Assembly (NCBI GenBank): GCA_019638805.1
Contig: JAHBTA010000002.1
Location: forward strand, 558,001-622,000
Source: Microbacteriaceae bacterium
Lineage (GTDB): Bacteria; Actinomycetota; Actinomycetes; Actinomycetales; Microbacteriaceae
Direction of reading: 5' to 3'
DNA: 64,000 bases
Shown: one piece after another, positions 9,259 to 18,616 of the stretch
Layout: every line of letters begins with the position of its first letter
Position numbering within the stretch: the stretch's first letter is position 1
Notes under the pieces: generated by a model
Database searches by the model: none
Seen by the model: the letters and a program-made list of their open reading frames with translations, nothing else
What the model was told of the DNA's origin: nothing
Position numbers and translations under genes: made by a program

Positions 9259-10608
9259 TCAGGCGGGCGGACCCTCCAGCAGCTCGGTCACGAGTGCGGC
9301 GATGGCCGAGCGCTCGGACCGGGTCAGGGTGATGTGCGCGAACAGCGGGTGCCCCTTGAGGCTCTCGATGACGGACGCGATGCCGTCGTGGCGGCCCACC
9401 CGCAGGTTGTCGCGCTGAGCGACATCGTGCGTGAGCACCACGCGCGAGTTCTGCCCGATGCGCGAGAGCACCGTGAGCAGCACGTTGCGCTCGAGCGACT
9501 GCGCCTCGTCGACGATCACGAAGGCGTCGTGCAGCGAGCGCCCGCGGATGTGCGTGAGCGGAAGGACCTCGAGGATGCCGCGCTCGACGACCTCCTCCAG
9601 CACGTTCTCGCTCACCAGGGCTCCGAGGGTGTCGAAGACCGCCTGGCCCCAGGGGTTCATCTTCTCGCCCTGGTCACCGGGCAGGTACCCGAGCTCCTGC
9701 CCGCCGACCGCGTACAGCGGCCGGAAGACCATGATCCTGCGGTGCTGCTGCCGCTCGAGCACCGCCTCCAGACCCGCGCACAGCGCCAGCGCGCTCTTAC
9801 CGGTGCCGGCGCGCCCGCCGAGCGACACGATGCCGATCTCGGGGTCGAGCAGCAGGTCGATCGCGAGGCGCTGCTCGGCGCTGCGGCCGTGCAGGCCGAA
9901 GACGTCCCGGTCGCCGCGCACCACCTTGAGCTCGCCCTTCGCGACCACCCGGCCCAGGGCCGAACCGCGGTCCGAGTGGATGACGAGACTCGTGTTGACC
10001 GGGAGGTCCTGCACCAGCCGACTGGAGATGACCGCGTCGTCGTAGAGGTCGCTCATCTGCTCGGCCGACACGTCGATCTCGGCCAGCCCGGTGTAGCCCG
10101 AGTCGACAGCGAGCTCGGCGCGGTACTCCTCCGCGGCGAGGCCGACCGAGGCGGCCTTCACGCGAAGCGGCAGATCCTTGCTGACCACCACGACATCCAG
10201 GCCGTCGTTGGCCAGGTTCATGGCCACCGCGAGGATGCGCGAATCGTTGTCGCCCAGCTGCAGACCCGAGGGCAGCACGGCCGTGTTGGTGTGGTTGAGC
10301 TCGACCCGCAGGGAGCCGCCCGCGTCGCCCACCGCGATCGGGAAGTCGAGCCGCTCGTGCTCGACGCGCAGCTCGTCGAGGGTGCGCAGAGCCTTGCGCG
10401 CGAAGAACCCCAGGTCGGGGTCGTGGCGCTTGGATTCGAGCTCCTGCACCACCACCACGGGCAGAACGACCGCGTGCTCGGCGAACCGGAAGATCGCCGA
10501 CGGGTCGCTCAGCAGCACCGAGGTGTCGAGCACATAGGTGCGCTCGACCTGCTTCTGCCGTTGCCTGGGCGCGGTACCGGATGCGGGTTTCGACGTGGGC
10601 TGAGGCAC
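9259..10608 (-). CDS. PhoH-like ATPase with N-terminal PIN domain
   Basis: A 449-residue PIN-PhoH protein. Residues 20-160 form a PIN ribonuclease-like domain ([12 protein letters not shown], with later acidic residues such as GDNDSRIL). The C-terminal half is the PhoH P-loop ATPase with Walker [13 protein letters not shown] and Walker B VIVDEAQ. Mycobacterial PhoH2 relatives are RNA helicases/RNases, so RNA unwinding and cleavage is the likely role. The start is GTG 10608, giving [10 protein letters not shown]; reading further upstream would overlap unrelated sequence. Confidence 0.9.
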   Translation of the reverse strand: MPQPTSKPASGTAPRQRQKQVERTYVLDTSVLLSDPSAIFRFAEHAVVLPVVVVQELESKRHDPDLGFFARKALRTLDELRVEHERLDFPIAVGDAGGSLRVELNHTNTAVLPSGLQLGDNDSRILAVAMNLANDGLDVVVVSKDLPLRVKAASVGLAAEEYRAELAVDSGYTGLAEIDVSAEQMSDLYDDAVISSRLVQDLPVNTSLVIHSDRGSALGRVVAKGELKVVRGDRDVFGLHGRSAEQRLAIDLLLDPEIGIVSLGGRAGTGKSALALCAGLEAVLERQQHRRIMVFRPLYAVGGQELGYLPGDQGEKMNPWGQAVFDTLGALVSENVLEEVVERGILEVLPLTHIRGRSLHDAFVIVDEAQSLERNVLLTVLSRIGQNSRVVLTHDVAQRDNLRVGRHDGIASVIESLKGHPLFAHITLTRSERSAIAALVTELLEGPPA

Positions 10609-10757
10609 TGCTGCTCCATCCGTTGGACGGAACGGCCGGTGAACTCTCGCGGGGCGAACGTTGCGGCCGCTCCGATCGGGCGCCCTGCCCGATGACCCGA
10701 ACGTAAGCCCGCGGTGTGGCGTGGCCGGGATCGACACGCCCCAAGTCCGCAGCCCCC

Positions 10758-10805
10758 GGCGGGCTCCGAGACGGGCGCTCAGACGGGCCCTGAGACGAGC
10801 GCTCA
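10758..10805. repeat. 24-bp tandem repeat over the aminotransferase stop
   Basis: Two 24-base units (10758-10781 and 10782-10805) match at 20 of 24 positions. The unit at 10782-10805 contains the stop codon of the minus-strand aminotransferase gene and can form a CCTGAG/CTCAGG stem. The rest of the 194-base gap to the phoH-like gene shows no clear promoter. Confidence 0.7.
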
Positions 10806-11933
10806 GGATGCCGCGCTGCGATACGCCAGGAACGCCGCCCGCAGCATGTCCAGAGTCTCGATCCCGGTGGAGGCGTGGGCGCTCAGCCGCAGGTGGCCGG
10901 CCCGGGTCGTGGCCGCGACGCCGTGATTGTGCAGCGACGCCGAGAGCACCGTGAGCCGGTCGGGCTCGGGTTCGAGCACGACGATGCCCGCGCGTTCCGC
11001 CGGCGCGCGCGGGGAGGTCACCGGGATGGCGAACTCGTCCGCGAGGTCGATGATCTGCGCGACCCGCTCCGCCATGCGGGCGTTCACGGCGGGCACGCCG
11101 ACCCGCGCGAGCTCCTCGAGCGCCGCGGCCAGGCGCGCCTGCGCGACCGGGTCCGGGTTGCTCACCTGGAACTTGGCCGGCCCGCGCGTCGGCTCGGGCA
11201 CCTCGTCCATCGGGGTGCCCTCGACGTCGGTGGCGTTGAACCCGGACCACACGGGCGTGAGGTGCTCGAGCGCGCGGTCGCTCAGGGCGAGGAACCCGGT
11301 GCCCCACCCGGCGCGCGGCCACTTCTGACCGCCCGCGACGACCACGTCCGCGAGCGCGTACGGGGCGTCGACCACGCCGAAGCCCTGCGTCGCGTCGACC
11401 ACGAGCAGGCGGTCGCCGATGACCTGGCGAATGCCCTCCAGGTCCGCGAGATACCCGGTACGGAAGTCGACGAGGCTGAGCGCGACCGCGACGACCGAGG
11501 GCGGCAGACCCTGATCGAGGATGCCGCCCGGGCTCACCCGCCCGGATTCGGTCGTGAGCGGCACGGGTTCGAGCACCCCGAGGGCCTGCTGAGCGCGACG
11601 GGCGGCGAACGTGACACTCGGGAACTCCGCGGGCGAGTACGCGACACCGCCGGTGATGCCGAACATCACGTGCATGAGCCCCTGGCTGGTGTTGGGCTGG
11701 AAGACGATATGGGGGGGTGAGAACCCGGTGAGCGCCGCGACGGCGGCGCGAACGCGATCGTGCGGGGCGGGGCCGAGGACGGCATCCAGCGAACCGAATC
11801 GGGCGCGCGCGAGCAGGGGCAGAAGCGCCGCCTCCTCCTCGACGACCGCCGCGCCGACCGGGCCGAAGCGGGCGAAGTCGAGGTAGCCGGGCTCCTCGTC
11901 GAAGCGCGCCGCGTAGTCCTCGATCGAGAGCAC
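10803..11933 (-). CDS. Aminotransferase class V-fold PLP-dependent enzyme
   Basis: A 376-residue member of the class V aminotransferase/cysteine desulfurase fold. The PLP lysine is probably in [15 protein letters not shown] near residue 205, preceded by the cofactor-binding Asp in [12 protein letters not shown]. The N-terminal YLDFARFGP and [16 protein letters not shown] match family positions. The exact reaction cannot be told; kynureninase-like, isopenicillin epimerase-like and desulfurase-like members all look similar here. It starts 5 bases after the uppS stop, so it is probably in the same transcript. Confidence 0.82.
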   Translation of the reverse strand: MLSIEDYAARFDEEPGYLDFARFGPVGAAVVEEEAALLPLLARARFGSLDAVLGPAPHDRVRAAVAALTGFSPPHIVFQPNTSQGLMHVMFGITGGVAYSPAEFPSVTFAARRAQQALGVLEPVPLTTESGRVSPGGILDQGLPPSVVAVALSLVDFRTGYLADLEGIRQVIGDRLLVVDATQGFGVVDAPYALADVVVAGGQKWPRAGWGTGFLALSDRALEHLTPVWSGFNATDVEGTPMDEVPEPTRGPAKFQVSNPDPVAQARLAAALEELARVGVPAVNARMAERVAQIIDLADEFAIPVTSPRAPAERAGIVVLEPEPDRLTVLSASLHNHGVAATTRAGHLRLSAHASTGIETLDMLRAAFLAYRSAAS

Positions 11934-11938
11934 GGTGC

Positions 11939-12724
11939 TCAGCGCCCCCAGCGCCTCTCACGGCTCGCGTAGTCGCGCAGCGCCCGCAGGAAGTCGACCT
12001 CGCGCAGGTCCGGCCCGAGCGCCTCGACGAAGTAGAACTCGCTGTGCGCGCTCTGCCAGAGCATGAAGTCGGACAGCCGCTGCTCGCCCGAGGTGCGGAT
12101 GATGAGGTCGGGATCCGGCTGCCCCTGCGTGTAGAGGTGGTCGCCGATGAGCTCGGGGGTGAGGATCTCGGCCAGGTCGTCGATCGAGCCGCCGCCCTTG
12201 CCGTGGGCGCGCACGATGCTGCGCATGGCGTCCGCGATCTCACGTCGGCCTCCATAGCCGACCGCGAGATTGACGTGCAGGCCGGTGTTGCCCGCGGTGC
12301 GCGCCTCGGCGCCGCGCAGCACCTGCACGAGTTGCTCGGGGAGGGTCTCGGCCGTCCCGACGTGCTGGATGCGCCAGTCGGCCGCGCGTGAGAGGTCGTC
12401 GGCCAGGTCGGCGATGATCTCGAAGAGCTGCCCGAGCTCGGTCTCGGATCGACCGGAGAGGTTGTCGGCGGACAGCAGGTAGATGGTGACGACCCCGATG
12501 CCGAGTTCGTCGCACCAGCGGAGGAACTCGCGCATGCGCTCGGCGCCCGCGCGGTGGCCGTGCGCCTCGGTCTCGAGCGCCCGGTCACGGGCCCAGCGAC
12601 GGTTGCCGTCGATGATCATGGCCACGTGCCGCGGCCGCGGCGCGTCGGCGAGCGCACGGCGCAGGCGCGCGGAGTAGAGACCATACAGAATCCCCGACCC
12701 CGGGAGGCGCCCGCGTTCACGCAC
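11939..12724 (-). CDS. uppS: Isoprenyl diphosphate synthase, UppS family
   Basis: Makes the long cis-polyprenyl diphosphate carrier used in cell-wall assembly. The 261-residue product has the Z-prenyltransferase motifs: [10 protein letters not shown] with the catalytic Asp near residue 37, [11 protein letters not shown], and [22 protein letters not shown]. In actinobacteria some paralogues make shorter Z,E-farnesyl chains, so chain length is not certain. The GTG start is fixed by TAACGT 6 bases upstream (12731-12736, minus strand). Confidence 0.94.
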   Translation of the reverse strand: MRERGRLPGSGILYGLYSARLRRALADAPRPRHVAMIIDGNRRWARDRALETEAHGHRAGAERMREFLRWCDELGIGVVTIYLLSADNLSGRSETELGQLFEIIADLADDLSRAADWRIQHVGTAETLPEQLVQVLRGAEARTAGNTGLHVNLAVGYGGRREIADAMRSIVRAHGKGGGSIDDLAEILTPELIGDHLYTQGQPDPDLIIRTSGEQRLSDFMLWQSAHSEFYFVEALGPDLREVDFLRALRDYASRERRWGR

Positions 12725-12782
12725 GCGACAACGTTACCCGCCTCACAGGGAGGCCCCTGGCCGTGCGCCGTACTGTTTCCGT
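12725..12782. promoter_or_regulatory. Divergent uppS/trhA leaderless promoters
   Basis: A 58-base gap with outward -10 hexamers at leaderless spacing on both sides: TAACGT (minus, 12731-12736) for uppS and TACTGT (plus, 12771-12776) for trhA. Each is 6 bases from its start codon. No ribosome-binding site is evident at either gene. Confidence 0.6.
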
Positions 12783-13526
12783 ATGACCGCCGCGACCCAG
12801 CCGGATGCCGCCCCCACGCCTGCCGAGGATCCGGGCGCGGATCTGCCCAGCATCCCGCTGCTGCAGGATGCCGACGATCACGCCGCCCTGGAGCGCAAGC
12901 CGACCTGGCGCGGCTGGATCCACGCCGGGACGTTCCCGCTCGCGATCGCCGCCGGCATCGTGCTCATCGCGCTCTCGAACGGTGCGCCGGCCAAGATCGC
13001 CTCGGCGGTCTTCATGGCCAGTTCGCTCCTGCTGTTCGGCATCTCGGCCGTGTACCACCGGTTCAACTGGAAGCCCTCGACCAAGGCGGTTTTCCGGCGC
13101 CTGGATCACAGCAACATCTTCCTGCTCATCGCGGGCACCTACACCCCGCTCGCGGTGGACGCCCTGCCGTTCCCCAAGAACGCGATCCTGCTCTCCATCA
13201 TCTGGAGCGGGGCGATCTTGGGGATCCTGTTCCGGGTGTTCTGGCTGCGGGCGCCGCGGTGGTCCTACGTCGTGCTGTACGTGCTGCTCGGGTGGGCGGC
13301 CATGATCTACATCGTCGATCTGGTCAACGCGAACGTGGCCACCATGGTGCTCGTTCTGGTCGGGGGCGTGGCCTACACGACGGGAGCGATGTTCTACGCG
13401 TTCAAGCGCCCCAACCCGGTGCCGGGGGTTTTCGGGTTCCACGAGCTCTTCCACTCGTGCACCGTCATCGCTTTCCTGTGCCACTGGACCGCGATCCTGC
13501 TGGTGGCACTGAACCCGATCGCCTAG
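12783..13526 (+). CDS. trhA: Hemolysin III family (PAQR-type) membrane protein
   Basis: A 247-residue protein with about seven transmembrane helices. The PAQR/HlyIII metal-site motifs are clear: SAVYHRF near residue 94, RLDHSNIFLLIAGTYTP near 112-128, and FGFHELFHSC near the C-terminus. These supply the Ser, Asp and His residues of the proposed zinc amidase site. Bacterial members are linked to membrane-lipid homeostasis rather than to proven haemolysis. The last 4 bases overlap the convergent small membrane gene as CTAG. Confidence 0.9.
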   Translation: MTAATQPDAAPTPAEDPGADLPSIPLLQDADDHAALERKPTWRGWIHAGTFPLAIAAGIVLIALSNGAPAKIASAVFMASSLLLFGISAVYHRFNWKPSTKAVFRRLDHSNIFLLIAGTYTPLAVDALPFPKNAILLSIIWSGAILGILFRVFWLRAPRWSYVVLYVLLGWAAMIYIVDLVNANVATMVLVLVGGVAYTTGAMFYAFKRPNPVPGVFGFHELFHSCTVIAFLCHWTAILLVALNPIA

Positions 13527-13774
13527 CCCCGGTCCTCCTGGGCGGAGCCCTCGCCCTCCTGGGCGGGACTCTGGCCCTCCTGGGCAAGGCGCTCGCGGAT
13601 CTCGGCGCGGTACGTCACGCGACGGATGCGGCGCACCATGTCGACGATGAGCAGCACCACCGCGACCGCGAGGGCGAACGTCACGACGAAGCCCCACACG
13701 CCCGGCGTCACCTGGTCGGCATCGGGGCCGCCACTCGGGCTCGGAACGGGCACGGCCGCCAGGATCCAGTGCAC
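13523..13774 (-). CDS. Small membrane protein of unknown function
   Basis: 83 residues with one transmembrane helix (about 27-47), a basic stretch just after it, and a C-terminal tail of near-repeats (AQEGQSP, AQEGEGS, AQEDRG). The underlying DNA repeat has a 21-base period. The GTG start has a GAGGAGGG ribosome site. It diverges from the DUF4307 gene and converges on trhA with a 4-bp overlap. I recognise no family. Confidence 0.7.
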   Translation of the reverse strand: MHWILAAVPVPSPSGGPDADQVTPGVWGFVVTFALAVAVVLLIVDMVRRIRRVTYRAEIRERLAQEGQSPAQEGEGSAQEDRG

Positions 13775-13832
13775 GGGGCGCCCTCCTCAGCCGGTTAGCC
13801 TGAGACCAGCGTAACCGGACGGAGGAGGCACG

Positions 13833-14240
13833 GTGAGCCAGGCACCCGCGCCGCGGCTGGAGTCCCGGTACGGGCGCACCCCGGTCCGCCGGGGACTCGC
13901 GCGGCTGCTGGCCGTCGCCGCCGGCGCCGGTGTGCTCGTGGTGGCGATCGCCTGGGCGATCTGGGTCGGTCTGCTCGGTCCGGCGGCGAGCCTCGAGTCG
14001 CGCACGACCGGATACGTCGTCGTGGACGACAGCACGGTCGAGGTGCGCTACGAGGTCACCGTGGATGCCGGCCGCACCGTCTCCTGCGCCGTCCAGGCCC
14101 TGAACTCGTCGTTCGAGACCGTGGGGTGGAGGATCGTCGAGCTCCCCGCATCCGAGCAGCGCACGCGCTCTCTCACGGAGGTCCTCCGCACGACCGAGCC
14201 GGCAGTGACCGGCTTGATCTACCGCTGCTGGCTGACCTAG
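13833..14240 (+). CDS. DUF4307 membrane-anchored protein
   Basis: A 135-residue protein with one N-terminal transmembrane helix (about 27-49) and an extracytoplasmic beta-rich domain with two cysteines (SCAVQALN and YRCWLT). This pattern fits the actinobacterial DUF4307 family, which is normally found just upstream of greA, as here. Function is unknown. The GTG start has a GGAGGAGG ribosome site. A strong terminator separates it from greA. Confidence 0.87.
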   Translation: MSQAPAPRLESRYGRTPVRRGLARLLAVAAGAGVLVVAIAWAIWVGLLGPAASLESRTTGYVVVDDSTVEVRYEVTVDAGRTVSCAVQALNSSFETVGWRIVELPASEQRTRSLTEVLRTTEPAVTGLIYRCWLT

Positions 14241-14252
14241 GCTTGCGAAAAG

Positions 14253-14287
14253 GAGACCGGCCGGCGGCCGGTCTCTCCCGTTTGTTA
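14253..14287 (+). terminator. Intrinsic terminator before greA
   Basis: A perfect 10-base stem (14253-14262 with 14266-14275) around a 3-base loop is followed by TCCCGTTTGTT. It ends the DUF4307 transcript. The greA start is only 9 bases further on, so the tail overlaps the greA leader and could also act as an attenuator. That last point is inference. Confidence 0.8.
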
Positions 14288-14296
14288 GGAGCACCC

Positions 14297-14788
14297 ATGT
14301 CCGACACCACCGGCACCACCTGGCTGACCCAGGAGTCCTTCGACCGCCTCAGCGCGGAGCTCGAGGAGCTGTCCGGCCCGGGACGCGCGGACATCGCCAA
14401 GAAGATCGAGGCGGCGCGCGAGGAGGGCGACCTCAAGGAGAACGGCGGATACCACGCGGCCAAGGACGAGCAGGGCAAGATGGAGGCCCGCATCCGTCAA
14501 CTGACCGACCTGCTGCGCACCGCGACCGTGGGCGAGGCCCCGGAGAGCCGCGGCGTGGTCGAGGTCGGCACGGTCGTGACGGCCAAGATCGCCGGCGACT
14601 CCACGCGCTTCCTGCTGGGCAGCCGCGAGATCGCGGACGACGTCAGCGACATCGAGGTCTACCCGGCCACGAGCCCGCTCGGCCAGGCGATCCTCGGCCT
14701 GAAGGTGGGCGAGAAGGCCGGCTACACCGCGCCCTCCGGCAAGGAGATCTCGGTCGAGATCACCAAGGTCGAGACCTACCGCGGCTGA
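14297..14788 (+). CDS. greA: Transcription elongation factor GreA
   Basis: Rescues backtracked RNA polymerase by stimulating transcript cleavage. At 163 residues it has the N-terminal coiled coil with the acidic tip (AREEGDLKENGGYHAAK, residues about 39-55), where the Asp-Leu-x-Glu-Asn segment coordinates the catalytic metal. The C-terminal FKBP-like domain contains SPLGQAILG and TAPSGKEISVEI. The ATG follows a TTAGGAG ribosome site. Confidence 0.96.
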   Translation: MSDTTGTTWLTQESFDRLSAELEELSGPGRADIAKKIEAAREEGDLKENGGYHAAKDEQGKMEARIRQLTDLLRTATVGEAPESRGVVEVGTVVTAKIAGDSTRFLLGSREIADDVSDIEVYPATSPLGQAILGLKVGEKAGYTAPSGKEISVEITKVETYRG

Positions 14789-14824
14789 GCCGCGCGCCGC
14801 AGGAGCGGCGGCGCGCCAGACGAC

Positions 14825-16084
14825 TCAGAAGTCGACCCGCGGCCGGTACCCCGCATCGCGCAGCTTCGTGAGCACGAGTTCGGCGTGCTCGGGTCCGCGC
14901 GTCTCGATGTGCAGCTCGAGTTCGACCTCGCTGATCTGCAGCCCGCTCCCGTGGCGGGTGTGCAGAACCTCGACCACGTTGGCGTTGGCCTCGGCCACGA
15001 GCTCGGCCGTGCGCGCGAGCTGGCCCGGTCGGTCGGGCAGCGGGATGCGCAGCCGCAGGTAGCGTTCGGACGCGATGAGACCGCGGCTGATGACGCGCTC
15101 GAGCAGCATGGGGTCGATGTTGCCGCCCGAGAGCACCACAACGGTTGGCCCGTCGACCGCGTACCGGCCGGCGAGCGCGGCGGCCACCCCGACGGCGCCG
15201 GCCGGCTCGACCACGAGCTTGGCGCGCTCGAGCAGCACGACCAGGGCCTGCGCGGTCTCGTCGTCGGACACCGTGACGATCTCGTCGACGGCGTCGCGCA
15301 CGATGCCGAAGTTCAGATCGCCGGGCCGGCCGACCATGATGCCGTCCGCGATGGTCGCGGTGGTCGCGATCGACACCGGCTCGCCCGCCGCGATCGAGGG
15401 CGGGTAGGCCGCGGCGTTCTCGGCCTGCACGCCGATGACCCGCACCCGACGGCCCAGTTCGGGCTCGAGCTGGGCGAAGGTGGACGCGATCCCCGAGATG
15501 AGCCCGCCGCCCCCGATCGGCACGACGACGTTGGTCACGTCGGGAACCTGCTCCAGGATCTCGAGGGCGAGCGTGCCCTGACCGGCCACGATGTCCGCGT
15601 GATCGAAGGGCGGGATGAGGGTGGCGCCGGTGCGCTCGGCGAACTCGGCCGCCGCGCGCAGGGTCTCGTCGACCACGTGGCCGTGCAGCACGACCTCGGC
15701 GCCGTAGTTGCGGGTGGCCTGCAGCTTGGGCAGAGCAACGCCCAGCGGCATGAAGATCGTGGCCGCGATGCCCAGTTCGCGTGCGGCGAGCGCGACGCCC
15801 TGCGCGTGGTTGCCCGCGGAGGCGGCCACCACGCCGGCGGCGCGCTGCTCCGAGGAGAGCTGCGCGAGCAGGTTGTAGGCGCCGCGGATCTTGTACGACC
15901 CGGTGCGCTGCAGGTTCTCGGCCTTGAGGTAGACGTCCTGCCCGAGCAGTTCGCGCAGGAAGCGAGACTTCTCCATGGGCGTCGTGTCGACCACGGCGGA
16001 CACCCGCTCGCGAGCGACGCGGATGTCGGCCAGCGTCGGCCCAGCGAGACCCGGTTTCGAGGGCGAGGGCTTCCTATTCGGCAC
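14825..16084 (-). CDS. ilvA: Threonine ammonia-lyase with C-terminal ACT-like domain
   Basis: PLP enzyme that deaminates threonine to 2-oxobutanoate, the first step towards isoleucine. The PLP lysine is in GSYKIRGA near residue 63 and the phosphate-binding loop is GGGGLISG near 190. The last 80 residues form an ACT-like module (LRIPLPDRPGQLARTAELV), so allosteric control is possible. The start is set at GTG 16084, which overlaps the upstream AI-2E gene by 11 bp and gives a 419-residue protein. Biosynthetic or catabolic use cannot be told apart here. Confidence 0.9.
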   Translation of the reverse strand: MPNRKPSPSKPGLAGPTLADIRVARERVSAVVDTTPMEKSRFLRELLGQDVYLKAENLQRTGSYKIRGAYNLLAQLSSEQRAAGVVAASAGNHAQGVALAARELGIAATIFMPLGVALPKLQATRNYGAEVVLHGHVVDETLRAAAEFAERTGATLIPPFDHADIVAGQGTLALEILEQVPDVTNVVVPIGGGGLISGIASTFAQLEPELGRRVRVIGVQAENAAAYPPSIAAGEPVSIATTATIADGIMVGRPGDLNFGIVRDAVDEIVTVSDDETAQALVVLLERAKLVVEPAGAVGVAAALAGRYAVDGPTVVVLSGGNIDPMLLERVISRGLIASERYLRLRIPLPDRPGQLARTAELVAEANANVVEVLHTRHGSGLQISEVELELHIETRGPEHAELVLTKLRDAGYRPRVDF

Positions 16085-17255
16085 GGACGCGTCCTCTCGT
16101 CGGGGGCACCACATCCGCCACCGTCGGGTGCGGGTTGGTGCGCCACTCGCCGCGCGCGATATAGCCGATCACCACGTTGAGCACCGCGGTGAGCGGCACA
16201 GCGAACAGGGCGCCCGCGATGCCGCCCACGAAGCCGCCGACCGCGACGGCCAGCACGATGGCGACCGGGTGGATCTTGACCGCGTGCCCGACCAGGAAGG
16301 GCTGCAGGACGTGCCCTTCGACCTGCTGCACCAGGATGACGATGCCCAGCATGACGAGCGCGGGCACCGGGCCGAGGTAGATGAGGGCGACGAAGACGGC
16401 GATGGCCCCGCTCAGCACCGCGCCGACCACCGGGATGAACGACGCGAGGAACACCAGGATCGCGATCGGGATGACGAGCGGGAACGGCGTGCCGACGACC
16501 ATGCCGAGGATGAAGGCACCGAGGCCGATGAACACCGCGTCGACCGCGGCCACCAGAACCTGCACGGTCACGAACGAGGTGAGCGTGATCCATCCGGCCT
16601 CGCCCGCCCCGACGATGGCGGCGCGCGCGTTCTGCGGGAAGAGCTTGACGAACCACTGCCACATTCCGCGGCCGTCGATGAGGATGAAGACGGTCGTGAA
16701 GATCGCGATGAGCGCGCCCGCGACGACGTGGCCGAGGTCGGAGCCCACCTCGAGGGCCCCGGTGAGCAGCCATCCGGTGTCGGCGCCCAGGGTCTCGAGG
16801 ATGGTGTCCAGGTCGAGGTAGCGGTCGATATCGGCGTCGGTCAGGTGCAGGGGCGAGGCGAGCAGATACTGCTTGAGCTCGTCGAGCTTGAGCGAGGTCT
16901 GCTGCAGCAGATCGGGAAGGCCCGCGCGCACCTGGAAGACCACGAGCGTCACGAGCCCGCCGACCACGACGACGAGCGCGACGAGACAGGTCACGACCGC
17001 GAGCCAGCGCGGGAACCGAAGGCGCTCCTGCAGCAGATGCGAGAACGGCACGAGAAGCGCCGAGAGCAGGATCGCGACGGCCACCGGGATGGCCACGAAG
17101 CGCAGCTGCACGATGAGGAAGCAGATGACGGCGACGAGCGCGATGACCACGAGCACCCGCCAGCCCCACGCGGCCGCGATGCGCATGCCGGGCGCCACCT
17201 TCTCGTCGACCTCGGCAGCGGTGAGCGGCGTGATCTTCTTCGCGCGGATCGCCAT
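16074..17255 (-). CDS. AI-2E family transporter
   Basis: A 393-residue membrane protein of the AI-2E (TqsA/PerM) family. It has paired helices at the N-terminus, a soluble stretch (about 130-190), and C-terminal helices with FIPVVGAVLSG and a QVEGHVLQPFLVG motif typical of the family. Members export AI-2 or other small solutes; the substrate here is unknown. The ATG is preceded by TAGACT 7 bases upstream (17263-17268, minus strand). ilvA overlaps its 3' end. Confidence 0.9.
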   Translation of the reverse strand: MAIRAKKITPLTAAEVDEKVAPGMRIAAAWGWRVLVVIALVAVICFLIVQLRFVAIPVAVAILLSALLVPFSHLLQERLRFPRWLAVVTCLVALVVVVGGLVTLVVFQVRAGLPDLLQQTSLKLDELKQYLLASPLHLTDADIDRYLDLDTILETLGADTGWLLTGALEVGSDLGHVVAGALIAIFTTVFILIDGRGMWQWFVKLFPQNARAAIVGAGEAGWITLTSFVTVQVLVAAVDAVFIGLGAFILGMVVGTPFPLVIPIAILVFLASFIPVVGAVLSGAIAVFVALIYLGPVPALVMLGIVILVQQVEGHVLQPFLVGHAVKIHPVAIVLAVAVGGFVGGIAGALFAVPLTAVLNVVIGYIARGEWRTNPHPTVADVVPPTRGRVRAE

Positions 17256-17313
17256 GCGCTCAAGTCTAGGGAGGCTCGGGGCGGCCGTCGGACGCCGCCC
17301 CTAAGGTCGAAGG
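17256..17313. promoter_or_regulatory. Divergent AI-2E/YcaQ leaderless promoters
   Basis: TAGACT (minus, 17263-17268) lies 7 bases before the AI-2E ATG. TAAGGT (plus, 17302-17307) lies 6 bases before the GTG at 17314. No other element is visible in this 58-base gap. Confidence 0.6.
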
Positions 17314-18570
17314 GTGGTCGACAAGGTCTCCCCCGCCGCGGCGCGGCGCATCGCGCTGGCCGCCCAGGGGTTCGGGAGGCCGCGGTCGGCCGGTGCGGGT
17401 GGGTCCGGTTCGGGCGGGCTCGGTCCTGGCGCACCGGCCGTGGGCACGCGTCAGCTCAATCTCGCCCTGCGGCGGCTCGCGGTGCTGCAGCTCGACTCGG
17501 TCAACGTGCTCGAGCGCAGCCACTACCTCCCCCTCTTCGCGCGGCTCGGCTCCTACGACAAGACCATGCTCGACCGACTCACCTTCGCGCGGAGGGGACC
17601 GTATCGCGAGTACTGGGCGCACGAGGCCGCGCTCATCCCGGTCGAGGACTGGCCGCTCTTCCGGTTCCGGATGCGGGAGTACCGCGATTGGTACGCCGCG
17701 CACCCGGACGCCGAGTGGCACCACGCCGAGCCGCGCGTGCTCTCCCGGCTGCGCTCCGAGCTCGCGGCGAACGGCCCGATGCCCGCGAGCGCCTTCGAGC
17801 GCGAGGCCGAACGCGCCCGCGGTCCGTGGTGGGACTGGGATCACGTCAAGCGCGGGCTCGAGCGCATGTTCCGCCTGGGCGAGGTGGTCTCGGGCGGCCG
17901 CAAGAACTTCGAGCGCGTCTACGCGCTGCCCGAGCAGGTGCTGCCGGCCGATCTCATCGAGCACGAGGTGCCCGAGGGCGACGCCAAGTACGAGCTCATG
18001 CGCCGCGCCGCGATCGCGCACGGCATCGGCACCCTGAACGATCTCGCCGACTACTTTCGCATCAAGCCCACGCGCGCCAAGGACGCCCTGCAGCGACTCG
18101 TCGACGAGGGCGAGGTCCTGCCCGTCACGGTGCCGGGGTGGAACCGGCCCGCCTACCTGCACAAGGATGCGCGCATCCCCCGCCGCATGGAGACAGCGGC
18201 CCTGCTCTCCCCCTTCGATCCCGTCGTGTGGGAGCGCGACCGGGCGCTGCGCATGTTCGGGTTCCACTACCGCATCGAGATCTACACCCCCGCCCCGAAG
18301 CGCGTGTACGGGTACTACACGCTCCCGGTGCTCATCGACGACGCCCTCGTCGGGCGCATCGACCTCAAGAACGACCGCCAGGCGAAGGTGCTGCGCGTGC
18401 AGTCGGCGTGGCGCGAGGACGGCGCCGTCTTCGACGTCGAGCGCATCGTGCCGGTGCTGCACGAGATGGCGTCCTGGCAGGGCTGCGAGAGCATCGCGGT
18501 CGCGGATCGCGGCGACCTCGCCCGCGAACTGGCGGGTGCGCTCGGGGTCATCGCGGCATCCGGGGCCTGA
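17314..18570 (+). CDS. YcaQ-like DNA glycosylase, winged-helix protein
   Basis: A 418-residue protein of the YcaQ/AlkX family, whose members remove alkylated bases and unhook interstrand crosslinks. The QxD-type catalytic motif is visible in VLQLDSVNVLERSHYLPLF near residue 55, followed by winged-helix modules and a C-terminal beta region. A glycine- and serine-rich insert of about 15 residues lies near residue 30. The GTG start has TAAGGT 6 bases upstream and no ribosome site. Confidence 0.85.
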   Translation: MVDKVSPAAARRIALAAQGFGRPRSAGAGGSGSGGLGPGAPAVGTRQLNLALRRLAVLQLDSVNVLERSHYLPLFARLGSYDKTMLDRLTFARRGPYREYWAHEAALIPVEDWPLFRFRMREYRDWYAAHPDAEWHHAEPRVLSRLRSELAANGPMPASAFEREAERARGPWWDWDHVKRGLERMFRLGEVVSGGRKNFERVYALPEQVLPADLIEHEVPEGDAKYELMRRAAIAHGIGTLNDLADYFRIKPTRAKDALQRLVDEGEVLPVTVPGWNRPAYLHKDARIPRRMETAALLSPFDPVVWERDRALRMFGFHYRIEIYTPAPKRVYGYYTLPVLIDDALVGRIDLKNDRQAKVLRVQSAWREDGAVFDVERIVPVLHEMASWQGCESIAVADRGDLARELAGALGVIAASGA

Positions 18571-18616
18571 GCCCGGGTCTGGACACGGCAGCGGCGCGCC
18601 CGTCAGAGTGAGGGGC

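Noticed and set aside
10609..12588. Long N-terminal extension of the PhoH-like frame
   Set aside because: The extra 660 codons run in another frame through the aminotransferase and uppS genes and show no domain. The PIN domain starts right after GTG 10608.
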